A stretch of DNA of 64,000 nucleotides from assembly GCA_036785705.1 (NCBI GenBank), contig JAWUZG010000033.1, positions 496,001-560,000 on the forward strand, in the 5' to 3' direction. This document shows positions 35,231-47,703 of this stretch, one piece after another (the first letter of the stretch is position 1; each line of letters starts with the position of its first letter). Source of the DNA: Acanthornis magna (Eukaryota > Chordata > Aves > Passeriformes > Acanthizidae). Under the pieces are notes generated by a model. That model was not told where the DNA came from. It searched no databases and was given only the letters and a program-made list of their open reading frames with translations. The position numbers and the translations under genes were made by a program.

Positions 35231-35930
35231 CCGATCTCCTTCTCTCTCCCTCTGTCTTCTTCTCTCCCTTTCCTTTGGGTGATCAGAAATCCCAGGGCGG
35301 CTCTAGAGCCCCGTGCCCAGTTCGGGTTCCCAGGAAAGGGAGGCCTGGGGGTGAGGTGAGCTGGGACGGCCGGGAATGGGGGTCCGGGGGTCCCCGGGGT
35401 CAAGGAAACAGGGGATCCAGGGACCGGGAGAGGCGGATACCCGGGCGAGGGGGTGCGGGGGGTATTGGTGTAGGATAAGGGGGTGCGGGGGTTATTGGTG
35501 TAGGATAAGGGGGTACAGGGGGTATTGGTGTAGGATAAGGGGGTCCGGGCTGTCCAAGTGCCCAGGAATGGGCATTCAGAGGGGTCCCAGGGTCAAGGAA
35601 AAGAGGGGCTCCCCAAAGCCCCCTCCGGGAGTAGCAGGAGCTGGGTCAGGAGCTCAGTGGGAGAGGAAAGGGGGGGATCCGGGGGGTCACACACTCCGGG
35701 AGGGACACGACCCCCGGGGTCCCCCCATCACCTCCTCCCGCAGGTGGAGGCCGAGCCCCAGCCCAGGCAAAGCCCCGCACGAAGCCCCCGACCCCTGTCA
35801 ACATCTTGGGGGGCGTCCAAGATGCTGACAAGATGCCCGTCCAAGATGCCCGGCGGCAGCTCCGGGGGGTGGGGGAATGGGGCACGATCCGGGAAACGGC
35901 AGCAGCTGCCGGCAAGGGACCGGGACAGGC
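35231..35930. other. G-rich spacer upstream of MHC-like promoter
   Basis: A pyrimidine tract (35,233-35,277) is followed by G-rich sequence with a 30-bp repeat (35,451-35,540). A pyrimidine-rich run ending CCCGCAG|GTGGAGGCCGAG near 35,742 looks like a plus-strand splice acceptor. The frame after it (VEAEPQPRQSPARSPR) is not a domain I recognise, so I do not call an exon. Confidence 0.45.
35451..35540. repeat. 30-bp tandem repeat, 3 copies
   Basis: Three units with exact 30-base spacing, each beginning GGGTGCGGGG (or GGGTACAGGG) and continuing GGTATTGGTGTAGGATAAGG. Related single units occur at about 34,065-34,100 and 36,590-36,625, so the same motif is dispersed through this G-rich domain. 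Confidence 0.9.
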
Positions 35931-36400
35931 TGGGATGGACTGGGACAGACTGGGACACCAGGATACACCGGGAACAGGACTGGAACCCAGCAGGTCCATA
36001 ACTGGGGCAATAAGGATCATAGTGGGAGCCACTGGGATATACTGGGAGTGACTGAGTGTCTGGAATGATACTGGTGAAAATTGGAACCTTACTGGGACAA
36101 CTGGGTGTGACTGGGAATGACTACAAGTACGCTGAGGGCAACTGGGATATACTGGGAGTGTCCCTAACCGTACTGGAGGTGACTGGGAACACTGAGAGTG
36201 ACTGGGAGTGGCAGGGTCTACACTGGGGACAACTGGGATTGACTGGGACCATGCTGGCTGAGACTGGGATCATACTGGACTCATACTGGGATCATACATG
36301 GAATGACTGTGTCTATGCTAGGGGCAACTGAAAGCAACTGGGATTAGACTGGGAGGAGCTGGGAGCAATTAGGACCATGCTGGGGACAACAGTCAAGGGA
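35930..36400. repeat. ACTGGGA-type minisatellite, forward orientation
   Basis: Diverged units of about 10-20 bases centred on ACTGGGA, with variants ACTGGGATATACTGGGAGTG, GACTGGGAACACTG and TGGGATCATACTGG. I recall such arrays from introns and flanks of genes in GC-rich songbird DNA, including MHC genes. The array is not coding. Confidence 0.85.
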
Positions 36401-37160
36401 AGGGGGGTGCAGTGACTGGGAGAGGTGGGATGGGGTGCCCAGGGAATCCTGTGCCCAGGAAAGGGGTGCCAGGGATCCTCAGTGTGAGGGAAGGAGGGGC
36501 AGGGGGCTGGGAAATGCAGCAATGGGGGCCAGGGTCAAGGCAAAGGGTGGCTCTGGGGGCTGGGAGAGGCAATGTGACTGGGAAAAGGTTGTGTTGGTGC
36601 CGGATGAGGGGGTGCAGGGGGGTCTCAGTGCTGGGGAAAGGGAAAAAGGGCATCTCGGTTCTCAGGAATGGGGGTCCAGGGGGGTCTCAGGGTCGAGGAA
36701 ATGGCAGGGCAGGGTCTTGGAGAGGTAGGAGGGAGTTCCAGGGGGTCTTTGTGCCCAGGAAAGGGGAGTCCAGGGTTTCCCAGAAAAGGGAGGTAACAGG
36801 GTGGGGACACCTGGGCTGTCCTGGAAGAGGGAGTTCAAGGGCTCTCTGGTTTTGAGGAAAGGTGGGGCTGGTGGCTGGGAAAGGCAGGAATGGGAGTCCA
36901 AGGCATTCCAGGGCATCCCAGGGTCAAGAACATGGAAAGTCTGGAGGCTGGGAGACACAGGATGGCCGGGAAAAGGGGAGCAGGGGCATCCTGATATGGA
37001 GAAATAGGGGATTTGGGGGGCCCTGTGCAGGATAAGGGGAGCAGGAGGATCACGGTTCCAGGAACAGTGGTTCAGGAGATCCCCGTTCACAGAAATGGCA
37101 GTTCAGGGGATCCCAGTTCCACGAATGGCGGTTAAGGTGATCCCAGTTCCAGGAATGGCG
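36401..37160. repeat. G-rich degenerate repeats between the two inverted arrays
   Basis: About 30-40-base degenerate units containing GGGAATGGGGGTCCAGGG, GGTGCCGGATGAGGGGGTG and GTCAAGG...GGGGCTGGGAGAGGCA. These resemble the minisatellite at 34,060-34,690. Long open frames on both strands here are repeat artefacts. Confidence 0.65.
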
Positions 37161-37515
37161 GCTCAGGGGTTACAGACACTCCCAGTGTATCCCAGTTGTC
37201 CTCAGCATGTCCTTAGTCATTCCCAGACACTCCCAGTGGTCCCAGTAAGGTGTTGGTTATCCCACTATGATCCCAGTCACCTCCAGCATGATCCCAGTTC
37301 ATTGCAGTAGGAGCCCAATTGCTTCCAATCACCCCCAGGATGCACCCAGCCACTCCCAGTTCCTCCCAGTTGCTCCTAACATGATCCCAGTTGCTCACAA
37401 CTGCTCCCAGTCACCCTCAGGATGATCCCAGTCACTCCCAGTATATCCCATTTGCTTTCAACATCGTCTCAGTTGCCCTCCCCAGGCTGCTATTCACTCC
37501 CAGTATGATCCCAGT
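37161..37515. repeat. TCCCAGT-type minisatellite, inverted orientation
   Basis: Diverged units centred on TCCCAGT (GATCCCAGTCACTCCCAGTA, TCCCAGTTGCTCCTAACATG). This is the reverse complement of the ACTGGGA array at 35,930-36,400, so the two form a large imperfect inverted repeat around 36,400-37,160. The GC-rich block ends here. Confidence 0.85.
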
Positions 37516-40500
37516 ATGAGTATGTGTGAAACGTTTGGCTACAGAGTGCTCATTTTCTTACGGTGTTCTTCAGAGACCAATAGCCTTGGGCTGGGGACTG
37601 AAGCTGCAGAGGATCTCATACGTCAGAACAACAATATTTGAGGGTGGGTAGCAGGAACTAGCTGGGACTGAGATAATTTCTGTGCACTCTCTTCTTCAGT
37701 GCTGTCAGGAAGGATAATTGTGAAGGGACTATGGTCAGATGGGTTGTGCACACACAGGTTGTATTTGTATCTTCATTTTGGCTGTGTCAGTCCAAAGGCA
37801 GGTCCGTTTTCTCCCTGTGACTTGGCGGCTTTGTTTTCCTGGAGCCAGCTATCAGGGCTGCCTTCTGGCAGTGCCTTTTGTAAAAAGAAGGAAGCACAAT
37901 CTTAAAAAAAAAAAAAAAAAGTCTGCTCTGACTTAACTGGGTTATAGAGTCTGATTATTTCAGTGAAGGTAAAGATTATTCCTTTCCCTCCCCCTCCATC
38001 CTCTGTGTAGTTGAATTCCAGACCATCTGGTGCTATGAATATATCTACTGTTAAATTTCACAGAGATCTCCAAGCAGCAGAGAAGAGTTAAGTGGTCATG
38101 GAATTGGTCCACAACCTTACCACTCTGCTTAAAGGCTTACTGTACCTAACACATCTTTAAGCAGTGTGTAAATTCTGAGCTAAAACACCTCTTCTGGGGC
38201 TAAAAGAGAAATTAATTTCATGAAGCATTGGTTCTGCAACCATTTTTGGAGGCCAAACTCCTGTTAACCAGTGCCACATGTGGCGGGTTTCTTGATCTGG
38301 AATAGAGCACTGAGCAGACCACATCTGGCTCATATAAAACTTTAGGACATAATTGCATATGGCTTTCATCACTATCGTCTTATGATGCATTTTAATTTAT
38401 CTTATGGAGTTGAAGGGCTCTTTGTGCTCTTACCAATGATCTTCAGTTGTTCAGGCCACTTCTTTTAGATTGTTTGAATTACTTTGTAAACAGCTGTAGG
38501 TACAAACTACAGCTCTGGAAAAAAAATCAAAATGATACTAAATGCATTAAAGAATGTTAATGATATGCACCATTTTATCATGAAAACAAAGCAAAGATTG
38601 GGAAGGAGTAGAGACAGGGAAGATGAAAGCAGGAGACACATTTTCAGTATGCTAGAAAAAAATGATTGAAGAAGATTCAAGAAAATTCTTCACTTCTCTG
38701 CTTTCCTTCCTATTTGGGGGGGTAGAGGGAGAAAGTACTTTTTGTTCCCTTCTAGAAAGAGGCAGAGGTTGTCCTTTTGCAGATTTTCTGATTTTTTTTT
38801 ATTTTTTATGTCAAGATTTGCATGGAAGTCTTTTAGGAGGTACAAAGTAACAGGAAAACAGAAAAAAGCTGTCAAAAAAAGGTTTAGGAGAAAGGAAACA
38901 GAGAAGCAAATGCAGCAAAACCCCTTTCACTTGTATGCTTGTACACTTATTCTTTTCCCTATTCCATCTTTCTTCTGCTCACACCTGCATCACACTTTTT
39001 GTCTCTTGCTTAGTTCTGCCACGATGATTCATGATCACCCTGTACACTGTTTTTCAGGATCTTTAGTACAGGGTTCACACACTGACAGAGCTTTAGAAAA
39101 TTGTCCCAGGAGCTGAGTCAGAACTGTGCGCTAGAGAGGTCATTCTGCTGATTTTGATGCTGTGTGGCTGTTGGAGCTGAAAGGGAACAGGAGAGAGTTC
39201 TTTCAGAGTGAACTGTGCTGTGATTAGGGAGCTGATGAAGCTTTACTGACCTCTCAGCTCTTTCTAAGGAACTGTGGTTTGGCATCCCTAAATAATATGA
39301 GGACTAAATGGCATAGAAGTCTCAAAATTTGAAAACCTTTAGTATCTAGAATATATAAACTAAACGTGGTAAGCCATACAATAGTGTACCATCTGTTCTG
39401 TGCAGTTTCTCAATAACTTCCAAATCCGAGAGTTGCGTAAAGGGCGAGTCTGAAGACAGAATGAAAGGCGAGGCCTGTGTGACTTTGTGTATTGTGTGGC
39501 CAATCAGCACCACTGAGAGGCTGTTTTATATTAGAGTGGATCAAAGTGCAGCATGAGCAAAGGTGTCACACACTTTTTACCTGGATGCTTTGCCCCTCAG
39601 AAAGCTTACCGTGCCATTCGGAAAACACAGCCCATAGTTTAGCCAAAGGTTTCAGTTTGTACCAAATGTACAATATGTACCTTTTTTTTTTTCCCCTCTG
39701 TGTCAAAAAAAGATTAGATGTTTCAGGTTTATGCCCAATCTAGGCATGGAACAAAATTGAAAGTTGTAAATTAGATCAGAGGCCTTTAGGATAGCCTGTA
39801 ATTTCAAATGGCCAGTGCCTGGTTTGTGGATACAGCAGTGCTGGAGAGTGTCTGCAGGATGACTGAGAATTATAAACTGTGATTCTAGATTTATAGGAAA
39901 TGTCATACTTTTGATACACTGTGAACAGTTTGGCAGACAGTTCTTTCCTTAGTGCTTCAATGTTGGATTTTTTTTCACAGAAACAGCATGGCTTTTTGAC
40001 CATACTTCTTGAGACATTTGGGGTTTTTACTCATTGCAGATCATGATGTTTCAAGAATGTCATCTGTTGCACTCCTGTATTTTGCAAATGGAGTTGATCC
40101 TATAATTAGCTGTGCCAAACATACTCAGTGAAGCTGTGTTTTTGAAGTGCTTGCCAGAAGCATGTGACTTACCACGTCTTTTATAAACATAGAGATATTG
40201 CCGTGTGCTAGCAACTTAAGCTAGCATTTGGAAATTCATGGTATAACAGTAAAATTACTAGTGTGGTAATTGCACTGAGGGGTCCCAGAATGTAATAGTA
40301 ACAAACTCTATATCTAATTCATTTTGCTGACATGAAAAGGACATCTAGCCAAACATGCATAGTCCAGATTAAATCCAAATTTTTGCCTTTGTAAATCCAT
40401 GACTCCTGCAGAGAACCACGTGTTTCTTGACCCCTTCTAGATTAGCATATGTGTTTTCTGAAGTCATTAATGTCTGACTTTGTAAGATCCCAAACAATCC

Positions 40501-40864
40501 ACAACTGGCTAATGGAACCTGCTGAGCACATGGTAGAAAAAGACCCAAAATATTATTCTGTTGAGACCTTTCAGTCAGCTATTGCATTTCACATCAGAGG
40601 ATAAGGCATTTTGCTGGTGGCTGAAGTGAAACTGTTGTAACCTTTGTCAAATTATGGCAATGTTGTTAGAATTAATTAGCTGACAATTTTAAACTTTTTG
40701 AGATCCTGAGGTTACATCCTGTGGAAGTGAAATAATTGCTTTATGCTTGCAAGAAATTTTGGTCATAGTAAATTAATAAAAATTATGGTGAATCATTATG
40801 CAGAAAATCCATAAAATCATGATTGAAATAGAGGAACCAACTGATAGAATATAATGAATAGAAT

Positions 40865-40915
40865 TAATATAATATAATATAATATAATATAATATAATAT
40901 AATATAATATAATAT
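40865..40915. repeat. (AATAT)n microsatellite, about 10 copies
   Basis: Perfect 5-base period of AATAT/ATAAT over about 50 bases. Confidence 0.95.
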
Positions 40916-41519
40916 TTAAGATTGTGATGATTAGTCTCAAGATGAAGTATTGTAGGTTCTTGACAACACAGTTAAAAATTTATGTAGGGAAATAAAGTGT
41001 CCTATTTTTGCTGAACACACCTGCTATCCATTGTATTTGAAAATGTAAATATTGTAAAGTTTATTAAAACTGGATCATTCCTATGACTGCTAATGTTATT
41101 TTTATGAAGAGTGCCTATGTCAGAGCATGTAAATTGCATTATGATTATTGAGAAGAGGCAGATGAATATTTTCTCTTGCACTGCCTTCAAAAAACCTGCT
41201 TTTGCCTTAAAATAGTAATTTCCCACTTGTTACAGAACAATTTAGTGTAACATTAATATAAACAAGTTAAATGAGCTCTGTGTTAATAGTGGAACCTGTA
41301 ACAGAGCCAATCATTCCTCATGCCTACTCTATCATGCTTTTTAGAGGGAGGCTTGCCTTTTGCAAGCAGGGTCTTCATAGCCTCACTGGCAATATTAATT
41401 GCAGTCTCCTCTGCAATGTGAGATTGAAGTTAGGCACAGGAGAACAGATGAGCTTTATTGTTCAGACTCGCCTCCAGAAAGGAAAGGTGCTTGTAACCAT
41501 TCATCTTTTCTCTTTCCAG

Positions 41520-41724
41520 AGGAAAAGCCTGTAAAGTTCAGCTGCTGTGACTGCGACACGTGCTCCTCACACCTCACCTGCTCATCCTCTGAGACGCAGA
41601 TGGACTGCAACACATTCCCAGCACAGCTCCACGATGTGTCTCTGGCTCCTGACTGTTTCTGTGGAGAGCACTCCCAGGTCATTGCACTGCAGCCAGGCCT
41701 GGATCTTTGGAGAGAAATGCAGGC
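41520..41724 (+). other. Cys-rich exon-like open frame next to minisatellite
   Basis: A good acceptor-like sequence, TCTTTTCTCTTTCCAG (ending 41,519), is followed by an open frame with eight Cys in about 60 codons: FSCCDCDTCSSHLTC, then MDC and PDCFCGEHSQ, and on into ALQPGLDLWREMQ. The frame runs straight into the tandem repeat, which ends it with a stop at 41,813-41,815. I do not recognise a family. The clustered Cys and intact acceptor argue weakly for a real or former exon; the lack of a donor and the repeat-encoded C-terminus argue against. Confidence 0.2.
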
Positions 41725-42452
41725 TCGAAAAAGGTTGGCTGAGGGTGTGTTCCCAAGGCTCAGAGAAGGTTGGCTGAGGGTGTGTTCCCAAGGCTCGAAG
41801 AAGGTTGGCTGAGGGAGTGTTCCTAAGGCTCGAAGAAGGTTGGCTGAGGGTGTGTTCCCAAGGCTCGAAAAAGGTTGGCTGAGGGTGTGTTCAAAGGCTC
41901 AGAGAAGGTTGGCTGAGGGTGTGTTCCCAAGGCTCGAAAAAGGTTGGCTGAGGGTGTGTTCAGAGGCTCAGAGAAGGTTGGCTGAGGGTGTGTTCCCAAG
42001 GCTCAGAGAAGGTTGGCTGAGGGTGTGTTCAAAGGCTCAGAGAAGGTTGGCTGAGGGTGTGTTCCCAAGGCTCAGAGAAGGTTGGCTGAGGGTGTGTTCA
42101 AAGGCTCAGAGAAGGTTGGCTGAGGGTGTGTTCCCAAGGCTCAGAGAAGGTTGGCTGAGGGTGTGTTCCCAAGGCTCAGAGAAGGTTGGCTGAGGGTGTG
42201 TTCCCAAGGCTCAGAGAAGGTTGGCTGAGGGTGTGTTCCCAAGGCTCGAAGAAGGTTGGCTGAGGGTGTGTTCAAAGGCTCAGAGAAGGTTGGCTGAGGG
42301 TGTGTTCAAAGGCTCAGAGAAGGTTGGCTGAGGGTGTGTTCCCAAGGCTCAGAGAAGGTTGGCTGAGGGTGTGTTCCCAAGGCTCAGAGAAGGTTGGCTG
42401 AGGGTGTGTTCCCCAGGCTCGAAGAAGGTTGGCTGAGGGTGTGTTCCCCAGG
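41725..42452. repeat. 34/35-bp minisatellite, 21 copies
   Basis: The unit is GGTTGGCTGAGGGTGTGTTC followed by CCAAGGCTCAGAGAA. I count 21 copies of GGTTGGCTGAGG. Units with TTCCCAAGG are 35 bases; units with TTCAAAGG (or TTCAGAGG) are 34. Between about 41,840 and 42,120 the two types alternate strictly, giving a 69-base higher-order dimer. Because 69 is divisible by three, this creates a 117-codon open frame that is a repeat artefact. Similarity between copies is very high, so the array is probably polymorphic in length. Confidence 0.95.
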
Positions 42453-44849
42453 CATGGGCTGCAGTGTGGTTGTGTCCATCACTTGCCCTGTCCAGCGTGC
42501 AGCACACCCATCGTGTAACTGCACATATGTACACACCTGTCCTGTGGCTGTAGAGCACCACAGGCCTTTCCTGCAGCTCTTCTGCCTGATCAAATAATTG
42601 CGTTCTTGTACATCAGCATTCAGGGATCTTGCAAAGCTTTGTCCAGTAGGAGGTAGAACTTGAAACGAGTAAGTCAAACTTGAAAAGATCTTTAAAACAT
42701 ACTTAAGAGTTTTTTACTCTTTGGAACAAAAAGAGTGCTGGATTGTTATCAGGCATAAATGGGTATAATTTGTGAGTACAAAGAAATGCAGGCAAGTTTG
42801 TTGACTCATTGCAGTTGTTAGACAAGCAATAATTTTAGTTAGATTGTAATGAAAATTAAATGTCGTGTCATGTTCCCCTCGCTTCTCCCCTGGCAAATTC
42901 ATTAGCTGATTAGTCAAAAGGCATAAATAATTCCTTTACATTTACATTCCGTTTTGCCAAGCGATATGGATTTTTCCTTCACACATACAAAGAAATTAAA
43001 CTGACTAATAATGAAATCAATGACCATGCTTAACCATATAAAGAACCTTTTAAAACCAGAATATAAAGGTGGGTCCTGCACAAAACAATCTGAATTTCCT
43101 ATCAGAATAACAGAATGGAGGTGGTCCGGACACAGCTGGTTGGTTCCTTCTCATTTCTGATGGCCTTCAGGCAGGCTTACGCTCTTTGATCCAAATGAAC
43201 AAAATACAATTTTTTTTTGGTCTTAGATCATCAGGTTTTCCTGTGCATATTTTTGTCTACAGAGGCCTATTTCTATCCAGGAGAAGGAAGTGAAGGGGTG
43301 AGTGTTTGCTTTTATACACATATTCATTCCATCTTGCAGGACGGGTGATGTGCCAGTATCCTCCAGGAGAAAAGGCAGAACTCAGAACATCTGCACAAGA
43401 ATGGTTTTTATACATTCTAGAATGAAATTGACCTGATACTCTATATCTAATGATTTAATCTACAGAGAATTGTATCTATTCTATCTATAGACTCTACAGA
43501 GTCTATCATCTCTCTCCTCCCTTTCTGAAGGGAGTTACAGAAAAAAGACTGGGAATTGAAAAGGAAGTTAAGTGCCTCATACTCACAGACCCTTTCATAA
43601 TCAAAATTTCTGTTATATCATGAGCAAGTATTTAAACACATCTTCAGTGCAAGCCATTTCTAAATGGTAGAAAGGCTACCCCAAAGCTGCTAAGGGGTTA
43701 TTACCATTACAGTAGAGTCATTCAGGCAATTCTATTTAATTTGATTTGTTTTCTGTTATACTTCCAGATACGTTTCAGCCATACGATTCTTTTTGTTTGG
43801 AGTCTAATCCATACCTCATTAAATCTGATCAACTTGCATTTAAATAGTTCTGGACATTATTTGCATCAATGTATATCAGTGGGATGTAAGAGACAGGATT
43901 TAAAAACCCTCTTTGGGTCATTAAGTGAGGACCTTTACTATCACACCTGAGCCTATCTTAGAATCCTGTTCATTAGCTGATCAAACTGTAATTTAAAACC
44001 AAACTTACTTACTCTCCTGCATCTATAGAATCTAAATTTGATTCTTCTGAAGGTCAGAGAGTAGCAACTGGATAATCTGTCCTTTTATCTCATAGGCAAG
44101 TAGTACTACGCATCAAATCACTGTTAGAATACATACGTTTCCACAGATAGATAAGATTTGTGTAAGAATGTTTAAAATTATTTTGTAAAATTTGGTGGTT
44201 TTCTGAATTTTTGAGATTCTGTATATAACACTTCCTTCTAACATGGAAGCAACAGTGGCTTTTTCTTTCCCTCTGCTGACCTCTCATTCACTGATACACC
44301 TTCCCTCATGGCAATCTAAAGCACTGCCCACAAAAGATGCTTTGCCGTGTGTTGAATCTGTCAAGCTTTTAACTAGTTTCTCCTCAGGTGTCCACTGGAG
44401 ATGAAGCAGGTTTTGAACAAATGTGTCTCGGGGCCTGTTTGTTGGCTAATTTTTCATCTGAGTTTCCAGCTGCACCAGCAACCTGAGCAAGGAAAAAAGA
44501 AGGTGATTTTCAAGACAAATTCTCACTGAAACAGAATAAGCAATGCAGTGTTTGCTATTTGTCTTTTGAGATAAATTACTTTAACCAGTTCCCTTCATCT
44601 GTTGTTTAGTTATCCCTATGTTCATTTAAATCACCAGCAGTACAAAATTTGTCTGGAAATACAAGCAGAGATCTTTTAAGCACATTTTTCTTGTACTTCC
44701 TAGAAATTAAACCAAAATTTCTATTTCTGCAATAGGGAATTTCTAATTTTGAAACAGTCGGGGGTCAAAAGTCATTCATAACACTGACAGTGTCTAATAA
44801 TCTTAAAAGTAGTTCTGTTTCATTATGAGATAATAAAGTAATCAAATAA
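42453..44849. other. AT-rich non-coding DNA
   Basis: No recognisable gene, RNA or mobile element. A small inverted repeat (AGACTCT/AGAGTCT) lies near 43,488-43,504. Confidence 0.55.
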
Positions 44850-45247
44850 TCTGTCTCCCATGCTGCCAGTGAGTGCCTTCACAAGAAGCCAGGGGAGAGC
44901 ATGGCCAGGAGAAGTGATCCAAACTGACCAAAGAGATATTTCATACACAGAAGGAGGTATGAAATATTCCGTATATGCTCAGTACGGAGAGTGGGGGTCC
45001 TGATTGCTGCCCGAGGACACTCTCAGCATCAGTTGGCAGACCGTGAGCATTTGTATTGTGCATTCATTTGACTTCTTGGGTTTTATTCCTCTCTTTTACT
45101 ACTTTTCATTATTATTATTATGTGGATTTTTAGATTTTTTTACTTTTTCCAATTCTCCTCCCTGTCCAGGCTTGGTGAGGGGAAGGGGAGTGAGTGAGTG
45201 AGTGGCTGCATGATAATTAATGACCCACTGGGGCTTGAACCACCACA
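44850..45247 (+). mobile_element. ERV LTR 3' part
   Basis: It carries the phrases GCCAGTGAGTGCCTTCACAAG, AAGCCAGGGGAGAGCATGGCC, CCAAACTGACCAAAGAGATA, a decayed TATA region (about 44,970-44,978), CAGCATCAGTTGGCAGACCG, GAGCATTTGTATTGTGCAT and a (TTA)n-like tract. It ends in GGGGCTTGAACCACCACA with CA at 45,246-45,247. I recognise this as a widespread bird LTR family with U3-R-U5 in plus orientation. The 5' part of U3 is missing or too diverged to see. Confidence 0.8.
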
Positions 45248-47703
45248 CCTACTAATGCCTCCATGTGCTGATCTTTCTCAGCATTATTAAATCAACATTT
45301 TCTTACAGTGCCCATTAGACACTGTACAAAAGAATTCTGGCTAAATAATTCCTGCAAATCACCCACGAAGGATTAAAGTCCAGGGAAGACTTGACATGAG
45401 TTTAATTGATAGGTGTTGAAACATTTACCCTTCTGCTTTGCAGTACTGTGTATATGGGTTTTCTTACATGCATCCTCTGACATGGGAGTTTTCTCTTTTG
45501 CTCTGAAAGTCTTCAGAGGTTTTTTCTTTGCTGTTTATTGTAACGTAGAAATCATTGAGTAGAATAGTCAATTAATTTGGCCTTCCAATTCTTTAACCTC
45601 AGAATTCTGAAATGCCTAGCAGCTTTACCAAGAGTGAAGATATTTGGATTTTTTTCTTTTGTCATTGAAAAGTTTAGATTTTTATGTGAATATTAAGAAT
45701 GTATTGCTTAGTAACCACGCTGTATCTAAAAGTTCTAATCATCTGCATTCCATGAGGTTATTGAGTATTGAGTTTTCTTCCTGTTATTACACTTCCATCA
45801 AAATCCTTGAGTCTTAACATAACAAGATCTCACTTTGTCCAGAACAGAATTTGGATATGTAGGAAATTTTTCACGGCTGCTTCTCAAGCTGTGTGTAATC
45901 TGGACAGTTTGTGGGTGATTTGTCTCCTGGGCTCCCTACAGCATATTTCACAAAGGCTGAAATTCAGCTTTGAAAGAAAACACTTACTTACTTCTCAGAC
46001 AAACTAGCAGGTAACTTCTCCTAATGTTTTGACTTTAATAAGCTGTGTGCTTCATGTTCCCATGAGTTTTGCTTTCTTTTTCAGACAAAATACAAGTGAG
46101 ATTTTTGTACATCCAAAACTAAGTTAGAAAAGGAGAAGCAAACCAGCTTCAAGGATGCTGTATCACAAAGCTGTTAGGAAATCTTTGTTAGGAAATCTTT
46201 TTTCAGTTAGAGATCTTCTACTGTGAAGCAACAATTTCTCGTTTGAGGTCAAGACATGTAAAAGAGGAGATCACATTAACCTAGCTTGTAGTGAAGTGAG
46301 ACACAGTATCAGATTGAAATAATGTGCACACAGATAATGTAGCACCCTTCATTTTAGACAGATAATAAAATTAGTGAAAATAAGGAATTTGAGAAGTAGT
46401 TCAGAAATGAATGAACTATTTAAAACTGAATATGTGCAGAGGTGCTTCTGCTAGGCAGGTAAATATATTCTTTTGCCACTTATCTAACTGTTGCTTTTAT
46501 AATACTTCATAGCCTTTTGAATGGGTCAGACTATGGTTCTGACCATTCTAAATTAAAAATAATGGCAAAAGATAGGTGTTACAGAACATTTACAGGTCTA
46601 AACACAGATTGCAGTGTGCTTTTTCTAGCTTTAAAATTTTTTGAATGGAAATCCTGTATAAAGATAATAAAGGTTCTGTATCATTTTGAAGAGTGATGTA
46701 AATTGTATAATCAGTTCAATAAAAAGATGTTTGTAATAAATTTATTTAACAAACTGAGTGAAAAGTAGCTTGGATTCACTTGCATGGTACATTTGTGCTT
46801 TCTCTGGACTTGCAGGTGCTGGTAGTAAAATTCAGTTCTAAGTAGGTGACAAAGGATGTATTCCTGTTATTGATTTCATATTTATATCTGGCTGTACAGT
46901 TCCTGATTCGTGCCTCTCTGATGGCTTTGATGGCAGCAAGGCTCTTTACTGCTGTCACTGTGTGTGACACACGGCTGAGCAAAGGGCTGGCAGAACCTGG
47001 TGGTTTTACAGTGCCATTCCACTCTGCTATTCAGAGTCCAAGCTGAAATTAATAGTTTTTGAGACTGTCACCTGGAGACCTTACACTGAAGACATACTTT
47101 TACCTTGGGGAAAAGATCAGCTGAATGCATTCATAACAAATGTGTGCCACACATTTCTTACTTTTTTTTCTTAGTTTATAATCTTGAAATATCAAAAACT
47201 CTCAAAGAGATGTCAAGAAATGTATAAGCAAGAGTTCTGTAACTAACATTTCAGTAGATTTAGTGACACATATGAAAAGTTTTGAAAACTACTTGAACTC
47301 TATGTAAATCACATGCTAATACAAAATAATTTACTCTGGTGTTTTTTTTTTTTTTAATAATATTACTACAGTCCAATATATATAATGGAATAAGTCTCTT
47401 CTGAGTTGCAAAAAATGGTATTCACAGAAAACATGACAATTTTAATTAAGGGGAATAAATGTGTTTCTGCATTTAATCTCACTCCCCCTAGTCTGGGGCA
47501 TTGACAAACTCAGCCTCATAGCATTGTCCTTCCATTCTGATTGTATTCCTGTCACAAAAAGCACATCAATGCTTAAAAAATTCATTTAAAAAATCTCTGA
47601 ACTCTAGACAGGTATCTCTTCATAATTGGTTCCTGATATCTGCCCAGGTGTAGCCAAGAAAGTACAGAGAGCCATTTAAAACTGTTCAAGTTCACAAAGA
47701 AAG
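45248..47703. other. AT-rich non-coding DNA
   Basis: No supportable gene or element. A direct repeat GTTAGGAAATCTTT lies at about 46,171-46,200. Confidence 0.55.

Larger units (their letters stand above)
37516..41724. other. AT-rich gene-poor DNA
   Basis: Composition becomes AT-rich immediately after the TCCCAGT array. It holds an A run (37,902-37,920), a T run at 39,680-39,692 and an (AATAT)n microsatellite (40,865-40,915). The last 200 bases read like a possible exon (listed separately). No recognisable gene. Confidence 0.55.

Noticed and set aside
41840..42193. 117-codon repetitive frame suggesting a tandem-repeat protein
   Set aside because: It exists only because 35+34-base units sum to a multiple of three. 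It has no start context or flanking exons.
41725..42452. Possible CRISPR-like array (regular repeats)
   Set aside because: Units are contiguous with no unique spacers, and the genome is vertebrate. It is a minisatellite.
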